A stretch of 64,000 nucleotides of DNA, taken from Pseudomonas chlororaphis subsp. chlororaphis. Its GTDB lineage: Bacteria; Pseudomonadota; Gammaproteobacteria; Pseudomonadales; Pseudomonadaceae. Location: positions 6,744,188-6,808,187 of the forward strand of contig NZ_CP027712.1 in the NCBI RefSeq assembly GCF_003945765.1, given 5' to 3'. This document shows, in pieces, positions 18,428 through 27,586 of the stretch (its first letter is position 1; each line of letters begins with the position of its first letter). Made by a program: the position numbers and the translations under genes. Under the pieces are notes generated by a model, which saw only the letters and a list, made by a program, of their open reading frames with translations, was not told where the DNA came from and ran no database searches.

Positions 18428-19797
18428 CCCGACTGTTGATTGAATGCACCTATGTGTTCGAACACCCCGAGACCAACTCGGGTATCCAGCGCGTGGTGCG
18501 CAACGTCATCCGTGAACTGCCCGCGGCCGATGCCTCGGTGGAATGCATTCCGGTGGTCATGCTCAAGGGCAAGCTCTACCGGGTATTGAGCCTCAAGCCA
18601 TTGAAACCCGAGCGCTGGAACCTGATGGGGCTGCGGGTGCGCCTGGAACAGATGGCCAACGTCTTCTGGCTGCGTCACCGCACCCTGGAGCGACGCAAAC
18701 CTTTCGATTCCTACCTTGCGCGCCGCTTGCTCTATGTGGCGTGCCGCCTGACCGCTCTGGTCTGCTTCAGCATTCCGTTGCGGCTGTGCAACCGGTTCCT
18801 CGACACCCGGGAAATCCCCCAGCGCTGCGTACCGCTGCAACATCAACCGGGCGATCAACTGGTGCTGCTGGACTCGTCCTGGCACGCCGATTTCTTTCCC
18901 CTGGCCGAACAGCTCAAGCGCGATGGCGTAGGTATCGTCTCGGTCATCTATGACCTGATCCCCCTGACCCACCCGCAGTTCTGCGACGCCGGGCTGGTCC
19001 GGGTGTTCAACCACTGGTTCGACTGGATAGCGCGCACCGCCGACGGCTACATCGCCATTTCCGCGACCATACGCGACCAGGTTCGCGAAGAGATGCTCCG
19101 CCGGGTCGGGCGCCAGCAGGTGGCACAGCGCTGGTTCGACTATTTCCACCTGGGCTCGGAACTGGATCAGTGCAGCAAAAACGCTCGGATCAACCCAGAT
19201 CTGGCCCAGCTGTTCAAGGGCCAGGCAGCGGTGTTCCTGATGGTCAGCACCATCGAACCACGTAAAAACCATGGTTTCCTGCTAGACGCCTTCGAGCGTG
19301 TCTGGGCCAGTGGGTCCCAGGCCCGCCTGTGTATCGCCGGGCGCATCGGCTGGAAGTGCGAGGCGCTGATCGAACGGATTCGCCGGCACCCGGAGTTGAA
19401 CCGGCGCCTGTTCATGTTCAATTCACTGGACGACAACAGCCTGGAGTACGCCTATTCCAAGGCGACGGCGCTGGTGTTCCCCTCCTATGTCGAAGGGTTC
19501 GGCCTGCCCCTGGTGGAAGCCATGCAGCGCGGCCTGCCCGCCATGGGCAGCGACATCCCTGTGTTCCGCGAGATCGGCGGCGAGTTCATGGCCTATTTCG
19601 ACCTGAACGATCCGCAGAGCCTGGCCGACCTAGTCATCCAGCAGGAAACCAGCGGCGTGTTTCCCGCCGCCCGCCCTGTCGATGACTGGCGCTGGCTGGG
19701 TTGGCGAGAAGCCAGTACCCAGCTGGTCGAACGCATTGTGTTCCACAGGAACCACGCCCCCACGGTCATGGAGACGCACGATGCGGATAGCCCTTAA
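18424..19797 (+). CDS. wbpX: D-rhamnosyltransferase, WbpX type
   Basis: 457 residues, GT4 family. It begins MTRLLIECTYVFEHPETNSG. The donor site carries STIEPRKNHGFLLDAF near residues 275-290 and SYVEGFGLPLVEAMQRGLP near 357-375. In P. aeruginosa three enzymes (WbpX, Y, Z) build the D-rhamnan, and WbpX is assigned to the alpha-1,2 linkage. The assignment here rests on gene order and length. It overlaps wzt by 4 bases and wbpY by 17. Confidence 0.88.
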   Translation: MTRLLIECTYVFEHPETNSGIQRVVRNVIRELPAADASVECIPVVMLKGKLYRVLSLKPLKPERWNLMGLRVRLEQMANVFWLRHRTLERRKPFDSYLARRLLYVACRLTALVCFSIPLRLCNRFLDTREIPQRCVPLQHQPGDQLVLLDSSWHADFFPLAEQLKRDGVGIVSVIYDLIPLTHPQFCDAGLVRVFNHWFDWIARTADGYIAISATIRDQVREEMLRRVGRQQVAQRWFDYFHLGSELDQCSKNARINPDLAQLFKGQAAVFLMVSTIEPRKNHGFLLDAFERVWASGSQARLCIAGRIGWKCEALIERIRRHPELNRRLFMFNSLDDNSLEYAYSKATALVFPSYVEGFGLPLVEAMQRGLPAMGSDIPVFREIGGEFMAYFDLNDPQSLADLVIQQETSGVFPAARPVDDWRWLGWREASTQLVERIVFHRNHAPTVMETHDADSP

Positions 19798-20911
19798 CGC
19801 GCGCATTCTCCAGTCGCCGCGCACCGGTATCGGCCATTACGTAGCGGAACTGGCCTCGGCCCTGGTCACCGAGCAGGGACTGGAGCTGTCGCTGTTCCAT
19901 GGCTGGGGCTGGAGCCCCGAACTGCCGGCGGCCGCCATGCCAGGTTATTCCCGACTGGCGCCTTGGCTGCGACAGATCCCCGGGGCCTACCAGGCCAGGC
20001 GCTGGCTGGAACAGCGACGTTTCGACCAGGGACAGCATGAGGCGATCGACCTTTACCACGAACCCAGCCTGTGGCCGCTGGAGTTCGAAGGCCCGACCGT
20101 GATGACCCTGCATGACCTGACTCACCTGCATTACCCCTCGACTCAGCCGCCGGCACGCTTGAAGGAAATCGAGCGGCGCCTTGGTGCGGGTGTGGAACAG
20201 GCGCGGCTGATCCTGACAGACTCGCAGTTCATCGCCGATGAAGCCCAGGATTATTTCAGCCTGCCGCGCGATCGTTTTGTCGTGGCGCCCCTGGGCGTCG
20301 CCCCGCGCTTCCATCCTCGTGAGCATACCGAGCTGGAGCACAGCCTCGCGGCCCATGGCCTGCAGCCTCAAGGCTACTTCCTGTGCGTCGGCACGCTGGA
20401 GCCACGCAAGAACCTGTCCCAGGCCCTGCAAGCCCACGAACTGCTGCCGCCAGCGCTGCGCCAGCGTTATCCGTTGCTGATCGTCGGCATGGCGGGTTGG
20501 GAGCAAGGGCAGTTCAGCGACCCCCTGCAAAAGGCCTTGGCCAGCGGCCATGTACAGCTGCTGGGCTACCTGCCGGACGAACAGGTGGCACAGCTGGTGG
20601 CCGGAGCCAAGGCGCTGATCTTTCCATCGCTGTACGAAGGCTTCGGTCTTCCGGTCCTGGAAGCCATGGCCAGTGGCACACCGGTGGTCGTGACGCGGCG
20701 TTCGGCGATGCCGGAAGTCGCGGGGGTAGCGGGCAATTATGTCGAGCCTGGCGATGTGCACGGCTTGAGCAACACTATGCTTCGCTTGATTGACGATGAG
20801 CTCCATTGGCAGGCGTGCCGCGAAGCGGGTTTGCAACAAGCCGGGCTGTTTTCCTGGAGGCACTGCGCACAGATCACCGCACGTACCTACCGTCAGGCTA
20901 TAGGAGGCTGA
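19781..20911 (+). CDS. wbpY: D-rhamnosyltransferase, WbpY type
   Basis: 376 residues of GT4 type, starting MRIALNARILQSPRTGIGHY. The catalytic half shows VGTLEPRKNLSQALQAH near 203-219 and SLYEGFGLPVLEAMASGTP near 283-301. In P. aeruginosa WbpY adds alpha-1,3-linked D-rhamnose residues. The ATG at 19781 lies inside the end of wbpX; the frame is open upstream to 19682, but that part only mirrors wbpX. The stop abuts the wbpZ start directly. Confidence 0.88.
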   Translation: MRIALNARILQSPRTGIGHYVAELASALVTEQGLELSLFHGWGWSPELPAAAMPGYSRLAPWLRQIPGAYQARRWLEQRRFDQGQHEAIDLYHEPSLWPLEFEGPTVMTLHDLTHLHYPSTQPPARLKEIERRLGAGVEQARLILTDSQFIADEAQDYFSLPRDRFVVAPLGVAPRFHPREHTELEHSLAAHGLQPQGYFLCVGTLEPRKNLSQALQAHELLPPALRQRYPLLIVGMAGWEQGQFSDPLQKALASGHVQLLGYLPDEQVAQLVAGAKALIFPSLYEGFGLPVLEAMASGTPVVVTRRSAMPEVAGVAGNYVEPGDVHGLSNTMLRLIDDELHWQACREAGLQQAGLFSWRHCAQITARTYRQAIGG

Positions 20912-22042
20912 ATGCGTGTCCTACATTTCTTCAAAACCTATTTGCCTGACTCGGTCGGCGGTATCGAACAGGTCATCTTCCAGCTATGCGAAAGCGGCGC
21001 CCAACAGGGTATCGAAGGCCAGGTCCTGACCCTGAGCGCCGACCCGCAACCCACGGTACTGAAGCTCGGTCAGCATGAGGTGCACCGGGCCAAGCTCGAC
21101 ATACAGTTCGCCTCCACCGGCTTTTCCTACAGCGTGTTCAAGCAGTTTCGCGAAATGGCCGCCGAAGCCGACGTGGTCAACTATCACTTCCCCTGGCCGT
21201 TCATGGACCTGGTGCATTTCATGAGTGGCATGAACAAGCCCTGCGTGGCCACCTACCACTCCGACATCATCCGCCAGCGCCACCTGCTCAAGCTGTACCG
21301 GCCATTGATGAACCGCTTCCTGCACAGCGTCGACCGGATCGTCGCCGCGTCGCCGAACTACCTGCACACCAGCGATGTGCTGCAACAGTTCCCGGACAAG
21401 ACCCGGGTCATCCCCTACGGCCTGAACAAGGCCGGTTATCCACAGCCCGACACCGAACGCATGGCCCAGTGGCGCCAGCGCCTGGGCGAGCGTTTTTTCC
21501 TGTTCGTCGGGGTGATGCGTTACTACAAGGGCCTGCACATCCTGCTCGATGCCCTCAAGGACGTGGACTACCCGGTGGTGATCGTCGGCGCCGGCCCGCT
21601 GGAGGCCGAACTGCATGCCCAGGCCGCGGCGCTGGGCCTGCGCAACCTGCATTTCCTCGGCCGCCTGGGGGATGAAGACAAGGTGGCCCTGCTGCAACTG
21701 AGCTATGCCATCGTCTTTCCCTCGCACCTGCGCTCCGAGGCTTTCGGCATCTCGTTGCTCGAAGGCGCGATGTACGGCAAACCGATGATCTCCAGCGAGA
21801 TCGGCACCGGCACCAGCTACATCAATATCCATGGCGAAACTGGCCTGGTGGTGCCGCCCAGCGATCCCCTGGCCTTCCGTGCCGCCATGCGCCAGCTCTG
21901 GGACAACCCGGAACAGGCCGCTCGGATGGGCCTCAAGGCCGAAGCCCGTTACCGGCAGCTGTTCACCGCCGACCAGATGGGCCAAAGGTGGAACGAGCTG
22001 TACCAGGAGTTGCTGGAGGAAAAAGCCCTGTCCTACGTCTGA
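20912..22042 (+). CDS. wbpZ: D-rhamnosyltransferase, WbpZ type
   Basis: 376 residues starting MRVLHFFKTYLPDSVGGIEQ, a GT4 enzyme with the N-terminal GGIEQVI loop. The donor site is HLRSEAFGISLLEGAMYGKP near residues 272-291. In P. aeruginosa WbpZ adds the first D-rhamnose to the WbpL-made lipid-linked primer. It is the last gene of the plus-strand CPA operon. The initiating transferase wbpL is not in this window, as expected since it sits in the separate B-band locus. Confidence 0.9.
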   Translation: MRVLHFFKTYLPDSVGGIEQVIFQLCESGAQQGIEGQVLTLSADPQPTVLKLGQHEVHRAKLDIQFASTGFSYSVFKQFREMAAEADVVNYHFPWPFMDLVHFMSGMNKPCVATYHSDIIRQRHLLKLYRPLMNRFLHSVDRIVAASPNYLHTSDVLQQFPDKTRVIPYGLNKAGYPQPDTERMAQWRQRLGERFFLFVGVMRYYKGLHILLDALKDVDYPVVIVGAGPLEAELHAQAAALGLRNLHFLGRLGDEDKVALLQLSYAIVFPSHLRSEAFGISLLEGAMYGKPMISSEIGTGTSYINIHGETGLVVPPSDPLAFRAAMRQLWDNPEQAARMGLKAEARYRQLFTADQMGQRWNELYQELLEEKALSYV

Positions 22043-22081
22043 CGCAGCTCGCTCCTACATTTTCCTGAACGCCGCAACACC

Positions 22082-22162
22082 TGTAGGAGCGAAGCTTGCT
22101 CGCGATGCAAACACCGTGGTGGGTCAGACACGGCCCTATCGCGGGCAAGCCTCGCTCCTGCG
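22082..22162. repeat. REP-type palindromic element
   Basis: TGTAGGAGCGAAGCTTGCTC at 22082-22101 faces a diverged complementary arm CGGGCAAGCCTCGCTCCTGC at about 22142-22161. It sits between the convergent wbpZ and oxidase genes, a usual position for such elements. The left arm matches the 3680-3780 element and the right arm the 45831-45890 element. Confidence 0.75.
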
Positions 22163-22167
22163 ATTTT

Positions 22168-23052
22168 TTACGTCGGACGCCAGCGCAGGGCCAGCGCCGC
22201 GGGCCGGCGCACCAGTTGCTCGACCTCGAAGCGCCACAGGCGCTCAGCGCCTGGGAAGGTGGCGATCTGCGGGTCGTCGAGCACGACTTCAGTGCGGCCG
22301 CTGAGCTGCAGCAGGTCTCCACGGCTGAAGTCGATGAACAGCAGGCCGGCGCGGGGGTTGAGCAGCAGGTTGCCCAGGGTGTTGAAGTGCAGGTTGCCGG
22401 CGAAATCCGGAATGCTCAGGCGGTTGCCCTCGACCCGCACGAAACCGGCCGGGCCGCCGCGGTGGGACACATCGACCCAGAGCCGTCCCTCGACCTCCAC
22501 GTAACTGGCGACGAAAAACGTATCGGCGTCCCGGATCATCGCCCTCGCCGTTTCATCCAGCGCGTTCAGGCGCTGCACCGGCCGGTGCGCGGCCAGCGGC
22601 ACCGACTCGAACTGACGCAGCTGGATGTAGCGCGGGCAATTGCCGAAGGACTGTTCGACCCCCAGGGCAAAACCGCTGTCGTCCAGCTCGACGATCCGCC
22701 CGTTGAGGCGGTTGCGCCGCCGGGTGTGCAGCTCGATGCCCAGCAGGCCGATGGCCGCGCCCGGCGCCAGTTGGGCGGGGTCTTCGACGGCGGGCAGGCT
22801 GTCGAGCCTTAGCCGCCCGGGGGTTGGCGATTGGGCGAAACCGACAGCCCCTTCGAGCACGCTGGCCCAGGGGTTGCCCTGGTTATCCACAGCCCCGAGC
22901 AGCATGAACGGCAGCTGTTGATAAAACTGCCGGTGCTGGTCGGGCATCTCGCTGCGGATCACCTTGCGCCCGACGACGTCCATGCGCTCGGCAACGCCAG
23001 CCTGGGCTTGCAGGCGGGTTTCGCCTGCATGCCAGGGGGATTCGATGTTCAT
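22168..23052 (-). CDS. Pyridoxamine 5'-phosphate oxidase-like flavin-binding protein
   Basis: 294 residues starting MNIESPWHAGETRLQAQAGV. Split-barrel flavoprotein features are visible: FYQQLPFMLLGAVDNQGNPWAS in the first strand region and LPDFA/GNLHFNTLGNLLLNPRAGLLFID in the second half, like COG3576-type proteins. The substrate is unknown; the family binds FMN and includes oxidases and reductases. The frame is open upstream to 23493 across the GST gene, but that part is a shadow. It is downstream of a GST gene on the same strand with a 65-base gap. Confidence 0.82.
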   Translation of the reverse strand: MNIESPWHAGETRLQAQAGVAERMDVVGRKVIRSEMPDQHRQFYQQLPFMLLGAVDNQGNPWASVLEGAVGFAQSPTPGRLRLDSLPAVEDPAQLAPGAAIGLLGIELHTRRRNRLNGRIVELDDSGFALGVEQSFGNCPRYIQLRQFESVPLAAHRPVQRLNALDETARAMIRDADTFFVASYVEVEGRLWVDVSHRGGPAGFVRVEGNRLSIPDFAGNLHFNTLGNLLLNPRAGLLFIDFSRGDLLQLSGRTEVVLDDPQIATFPGAERLWRFEVEQLVRRPAALALRWRPT

Positions 23053-23117
23053 GATGGGGCTCCCCTGCGTCGATGACGCAGCAGTCAGCGGGCCCGGAGG
23101 GTGCCGGGCCGCCAGAT

Positions 23118-23741
23118 TCAGGCGCTTTGCAGGCCCACCGCGGTGCGCGGCATGCCGACGAAGCCAGGCAAGGCTTCGATGCGCGCCAGCCAGGCGCGGA
23201 CCTGTGGATAATCCGCCAGCGACACATTGCCCTCGGGGGCGTGGGCGATGTAGCTGTAGCCGGCGATATCGGCGATGGTCGGTTCGCTGCCCGCCAGGTA
23301 AGGGCTGGCCGTCAATTCCTGCTCGACCACCTTGAGCAGCGCATGGGAGCGAGTGATGGCCTCCTCGGCGTTGCGCTGGGCGCCGAATACGGTGATCAGC
23401 CGCGCCACCGCCGGGCCAAACGCAATCGGCCCCGCCGCCGCCGACAACCAGCGCTGGACTCGTGCCGCGCCAACCGGATCGCTGGGCAACCAACGGCCCT
23501 GGCCGTACTTCTGCGCCAGATACACCAGAATCGCGTTGGAGTCGGCCAGTATCACGCCCTGGTCGTCGATCACCGGCACCTGGCCAAAGGAGTTCAGCGC
23601 CAGGAAGTCCGCCTGCTTGTGCTCGCCTTTCGCCAGGTCGACGAAGACCAGCTCGAAAGGCAGCCCCAGCAGCGACAACATCAGTTCGACGCGATGGGCA
23701 TGACCGGAACGGGGGAAGTTGTAGAGCTTGATGGCGTGCAT
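23118..23741 (-). CDS. Glutathione S-transferase family protein
   Basis: 207 residues. The N-terminal thioredoxin-like domain has [20 protein letters not shown] (residues 7-26) and the glutathione-binding [11 protein letters not shown], then [16 protein letters not shown] with the conserved cis-Pro and Ser. The helical C-terminal domain follows from about residue 90. The family conjugates glutathione to electrophiles or reduces peroxides. It lies between a LysR regulator and the flavoprotein on one strand, a small detoxification-type set. Confidence 0.92.
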   Translation of the reverse strand: MHAIKLYNFPRSGHAHRVELMLSLLGLPFELVFVDLAKGEHKQADFLALNSFGQVPVIDDQGVILADSNAILVYLAQKYGQGRWLPSDPVGAARVQRWLSAAAGPIAFGPAVARLITVFGAQRNAEEAITRSHALLKVVEQELTASPYLAGSEPTIADIAGYSYIAHAPEGNVSLADYPQVRAWLARIEALPGFVGMPRTAVGLQSA

Positions 23742-23871
23742 GGCAGACTCCGCTGGGCAGGGGTGCGGCTCACAAGAGCGGCACTGACGGACGCCATCTT
23801 CTCTCTCGGGTCAAAACAACAGAATCACCAGAAAACACAATCCATCATTTCAGCCAGCGTAATAATCCGCG

Positions 23872-24774
23872 CTACGGTTGCAACGCCGGATGTCCGCGCA
23901 GCGCCTGCACCGCGAAATCGACGAAACTGCGCACCCGCGCCGGGGCCTTGCGCCCGCCCTGATACACCACATGGATCGACAGCGGCGCCAGTTCGAACTC
24001 CGCCAGGACAATCTCCAGCTCACCCGTCGCCACCTTGCCCGCGACCTGGTACGACAGCACCCGGGTCAGGCCCAGCCCCAGGCAGGCGGCACTGATCGCC
24101 GCCTGGTTGGCGGTGACCACCAGCCGCGGCTCCGGACGAACGCTCAAGGGGGTTCCGCCCTCGTCGAACAGCCAGCTTCTGGACTGGCCGATGGACGACG
24201 GCGCAATCACCGGCGCCTGGCGCAGTTCCTGGGGATGCCGTGGTCGGCCATGCCGCGCCAGAAAAGCCGGGGAGGCACAGATGACCCGCCGCACTTCGCC
24301 GACACGCATCGCGTGCTGGCCGCTGTCGGGCAACTCGCCGATGCGCACCGCGACGTCCATGCCTTCCTCGACCATGCTCACCACCCGGTCGACCAGCAGG
24401 GCATTGATGCTGACCTCGGGAAAGCGTTCCAGGTAATCCACCATCAGCGGAGTCACGAACAGCTCGCCGAACAGCACCGGAGCGGTGATCGTCAGTTGGC
24501 CGCGCGGGAGGGCATGGATGCCGGCGGCCGAGGCCTCGGCGTCCTGCAACTCGGCGAGGATGCGCCGGCTGTCTTCCAGGTAACGCTGGCCGGCTTCCGT
24601 CAGCAGCACATTGCGCGTGGTGCGGGTCAGCAGCTGGGTGCCGATACGCTGCTCCAGCGCCGCCACCGCGCGGGTTACGCTGGGCGCAGACAGCCCCAGG
24701 CGCCGGGCCGCGGCCGCGAAGCCCTGCTCCTGGGCGACGCTGATGAACACCTGCATTTCCTGGAATCGGTCCAT
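23872..24774 (-). CDS. LysR-family transcriptional regulator
   Basis: 300 residues starting MDRFQEMQVFISVAQEQG. The winged HTH is at about 1-60 (FAAAARRLGLSAPSVTRAV) and the substrate-binding domain at about 90-295. It reads in the same direction as the GST and flavoprotein genes, with 130 bases before GST, so it may regulate them directly or share a transcript. The frame runs on to 25026 without a stop, but the good LysR N-terminus fixes the start at 24774. Confidence 0.92.
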   Translation of the reverse strand: MDRFQEMQVFISVAQEQGFAAAARRLGLSAPSVTRAVAALEQRIGTQLLTRTTRNVLLTEAGQRYLEDSRRILAELQDAEASAAGIHALPRGQLTITAPVLFGELFVTPLMVDYLERFPEVSINALLVDRVVSMVEEGMDVAVRIGELPDSGQHAMRVGEVRRVICASPAFLARHGRPRHPQELRQAPVIAPSSIGQSRSWLFDEGGTPLSVRPEPRLVVTANQAAISAACLGLGLTRVLSYQVAGKVATGELEIVLAEFELAPLSIHVVYQGGRKAPARVRSFVDFAVQALRGHPALQP

Positions 24775-24832
24775 GACGGTCCTCGCAGTACGGCGCCCTG
24801 CCCCGGCACCGTCCCGCATGGACCGCCCGGGC

Positions 24833-25489
24833 TCAGGCAGGGACCTGGAGTCGCTGCCACAAGGCCTCATCGTTGAAGTCCCGGATGATACTCCGCGCAC
24901 CCGCCTCGCGAAGCTGAGTTTCCTCCAGACCCGAGAGCATGCCAAAGGTGTGGATACCCGCCGCTGCCGCGGAACGCACGCCGGCCAGCGAGTCTTCGAA
25001 GGCCAGCGCCTGATCGGCGCTCGCATCCAGCAAGCGCAAGGCCGTCAGGTAAGGCAGCGGGTCGGGCTTGCCGCGCGCCAGCTCACCGCCGATCACCAGT
25101 GCATCGAAGCGCTCGGCAATCCCCAGGCCCTGGAGCATGGCTTCGGCGTTTTCCCTGGGCGCGTTGGTCACCACCGCCATGGGGATACCGGCCGCCTGGG
25201 CATAATCCAGGGTACGCAATACGCCAGGCACCGGCGTGGTCTCGCGCAGCTGGGCGCGGAACATGGCCTCCTTCTGCGCCGCCAGCTCCGGGTACTGCGC
25301 CGCAGGGGCATGGGGAAACAGGCCGGAGAAAATCATGTCGTCGGGAAAGCCCATCACGTGGGCCTTGTAGTAATCCAGGCTCATGGATTTTCCCCAGCGC
25401 GACAGCAACTGGTTGTAGGCGTTGAGGTGCAGGTCATCAGTGTCGATGAGGGTGCCGTCGAGATCGAACAACAGGGCAGAAAGCTTCAA
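24833..25489 (-). CDS. HAD-superfamily phosphatase, beta-phosphoglucomutase-like
   Basis: 218 residues starting at TTG in the context GGAG-(7)-TTG, giving MKLSALLFDLDGTLIDTDD. Motif I DLDGT has both catalytic Asp residues; VVTNAPREN is motif II, GKPDPLPYLTALRLL carries motif III Lys, and AFEDSLAGVRSAAAAG motif IV. Such enzymes dephosphorylate sugar phosphates. It is the last gene of the twelve-gene minus-strand operon and overlaps the MFS gene by four bases. Confidence 0.88.
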   Translation of the reverse strand: MKLSALLFDLDGTLIDTDDLHLNAYNQLLSRWGKSMSLDYYKAHVMGFPDDMIFSGLFPHAPAAQYPELAAQKEAMFRAQLRETTPVPGVLRTLDYAQAAGIPMAVVTNAPRENAEAMLQGLGIAERFDALVIGGELARGKPDPLPYLTALRLLDASADQALAFEDSLAGVRSAAAAGIHTFGMLSGLEETQLREAGARSIIRDFNDEALWQRLQVPA

Positions 25490-26688
25490 GGGTGTGCTCC
25501 GGAAAAATGCAGACCGCGGGCGATCAGCAGCATGAGAAAGGGGTAGACGATCAACAGGCTGAAAGCCGCTTCGACACCGATCCGCGAGGACAGCAGGCCC
25601 AGCAGGAAAGGCGCCAGCAACAGCGCCACGCCCACCGCCTGCGAAGCCTGGGCGCTGATGGCCGAGCTGGCCTGGGGCGCGATGCGCATCGCCGAACCGA
25701 GGATCAGCGGGAAGAAATTGCCCAGGCAAGCGCCCAGGACAAAGATGAACAAGGCCGTCGGCAGCCGGGTCTGGCTGAAGTACAGCAGCACCAGGGTGGC
25801 GATGGCCCCGAGCATCACGCCGACCAGCAGCGGCAACGGACTGATGCGGATCAACGCATAACGGCTGGCCAGGCGCCCGCACACCGTGCCGGCAAAATAC
25901 AGGCTCATCAGCGTGGCCGCGGCCGAGGCGCTGACCTGGACATGCACGGCCAGGTATTCCGCGCCCCAGAAACCGACGCCCCATTCCGCGGAAATACCCA
26001 GCAGCACCAAGGCCCACAGGCTCAGTTGCACCCGCCGGGTCATGAGGGTCTGCCCGCTCTCGCGGGCTTGATCGGTGGCGGCGAGTATTGCCGGGGCGTT
26101 CCAGGCACTCCGCGAGAGCAAGGTCACCAGCAGCGCGACGGCGGCGATGCTGCTTGGCACCAGGCGCCAGGACAGGCCCAGGCCGGTCATGCCACCCACC
26201 AGCAGGGCGCCGCCGAGCACGCACAACCCAGCGACGATGTGCGCCTCTACCAGCCTCGGCGCGGCCTGTTCGCGATAACGCTCGCCCAGGGCCGCCTGCC
26301 CTACCGCCAGTACAAATCCGCCCGACAGGCCCATCGCCCCGGCGGCGAGCAAGCTCAGCGACCAGTGTCCGGCAAGGGCGAACAGGCTGCTGGCAATAAC
26401 CACCGAGAGGCAGGCAATGGTGCTCATGCTCGTCGAGCGCAGCCGTCGTTCCAGCCAGCGATAGGGCCAGCCGACCAGCGCCAGGCCGGCGGCATAGGCG
26501 GCGAAATGCAGGCCGGCCCAACCGAGGTCGAGCGCCAGGGTGTCGCGCAGGAACGGCATGATCGGCCCGAGCAACCCTTGCTGGGCGCCGAACAGCCCGA
26601 ACAGTAGGTAAAGAAACCACGGGCGCGCCTCGCGGACCTGCTCCTGGCGGCTGAGCGCTTGACTGGAATCTCGCGCGGCTTCAGCCAT
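25486..26688 (-). CDS. Major facilitator superfamily transporter
   Basis: 400 residues with twelve predicted helices. The start MAEAARDSSQALSRQEQVREA leads to the first helix WFLYLLFGLFGAQQGLLGP. It shows two six-helix bundles; in the second half, SLYFAGTVCGRLASRY looks like the loop motif. As part of a biosynthetic-type operon it probably exports the product or imports a precursor. It overlaps the solute-binding-like gene by eight bases. The frame extends upstream to 26937 but that part is a shadow of the neighbour. Confidence 0.87.
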   Translation of the reverse strand: MAEAARDSSQALSRQEQVREARPWFLYLLFGLFGAQQGLLGPIMPFLRDTLALDLGWAGLHFAAYAAGLALVGWPYRWLERRLRSTSMSTIACLSVVIASSLFALAGHWSLSLLAAGAMGLSGGFVLAVGQAALGERYREQAAPRLVEAHIVAGLCVLGGALLVGGMTGLGLSWRLVPSSIAAVALLVTLLSRSAWNAPAILAATDQARESGQTLMTRRVQLSLWALVLLGISAEWGVGFWGAEYLAVHVQVSASAAATLMSLYFAGTVCGRLASRYALIRISPLPLLVGVMLGAIATLVLLYFSQTRLPTALFIFVLGACLGNFFPLILGSAMRIAPQASSAISAQASQAVGVALLLAPFLLGLLSSRIGVEAAFSLLIVYPFLMLLIARGLHFSGAHP

Positions 26689-27586
26689 GAGCCGTCTCCC
26701 GGCTAAACAGCGCCTGCCAATGCCGACAGCGCGCCGCCTTGTCGCGACTGGCCTGCAAGGCCGCCAGCGGTTGCAGCGCGCCGACCGGGTGGGCCTGGCC
26801 CGGCACGACCTTGCCATAGCGCTGGCTGATCTGCGCCGCGGCCGGGGTGAGCATCCATTGCAACGCCTGCTGCGCATAGGCGGCGTTGGGTGAGCCGGCC
26901 CGGCAGGCGAACACCTCGTCCTCATAACAGCGCGCATCTTCGGGCACGCACCAGCGCAGCTGCGGGTGCTGTTCGGCGGCGCGGGTGGCCGCGGTCGACA
27001 CCGTCACTCCCAGCCAGGCCTGCCCCTGCACGACGGCCTCGATCGGCGCCGTGGAGGAGCCGCTGATCGCAGGGCCGTGCCCGGCCATCTGGGCCAGCAG
27101 CGCCCAGGCGGGTTCGCCGTAATGCTCGAGCAACGCGCTGAGGTGCAGGTAACCGGCACCGGAGCGCGCGGGATCGGGCAAGGCGATGCGCCCGGCCCAT
27201 TCGGGGCCTGTCAGGTCCTGCCAGCGGGTCGGCACCGACAGGCCTTCGCGGGCCAGGACCTTGGGGTCGTAACAAAAGGCCGGGACGAAACCCGATGCCG
27301 CGAACCAGCGGCGATCCGTGGCCACCGCGGCGTCCGGCAGGCCGGCGAATTCGATGTCGGTCAGCGGCATCAGTTGCCAGGCCAGGGCCGGGTCAAGCAA
27401 GGCGGTGGCCGCCGTGCCCAGCAACAGGTCCCAGGCCCCGGCGCTGCCACTGTGCAGGCGCTCGATCAGCTCCGAGGTGGAACAACGGGTCAGGCGCACC
27501 GGCATGCCGATGTGCTGGCTGATGCCGGCGATGAATTCGGCCAGTTCGGCATGCTCCATCGAGCTGATGGCGTTGAGCTCAGTCAT
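26681..27586 (-). CDS. Extracellular-solute-binding-like protein without signal peptide
   Basis: 301 residues resembling the iron/2-aminoethylphosphonate-type (family 1) binding proteins: WQDLTGPEWAGRIALPDPARSG, the AISGSSTAPIEAVVQGQAWLG-type ligand-cleft run, and a C-terminal MLTPAAAQISQRYGKVVPG. Binding proteins normally begin with a signal peptide; here MTELNAISSMEHAEL starts where the mature domain would begin, with no hydrophobic stretch. No ABC permease or ATPase gene is nearby. It may act in the cytoplasm or be a repurposed enzyme or sensor. It overlaps its neighbours by eight bases on both sides. A secreted form would need a different start, and none is visible. Confidence 0.75.
   Translation of the reverse strand: MTELNAISSMEHAELAEFIAGISQHIGMPVRLTRCSTSELIERLHSGSAGAWDLLLGTAATALLDPALAWQLMPLTDIEFAGLPDAAVATDRRWFAASGFVPAFCYDPKVLAREGLSVPTRWQDLTGPEWAGRIALPDPARSGAGYLHLSALLEHYGEPAWALLAQMAGHGPAISGSSTAPIEAVVQGQAWLGVTVSTAATRAAEQHPQLRWCVPEDARCYEDEVFACRAGSPNAAYAQQALQWMLTPAAAQISQRYGKVVPGQAHPVGALQPLAALQASRDKAARCRHWQALFSRETAHG

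Noticed and set aside
25486..26937. Longer N-terminus for the MFS transporter
   Set aside because: The extra residues lie within the binding-protein gene and are Arg/Pro-rich shadow; the start at 26688 leads directly to the first helix.
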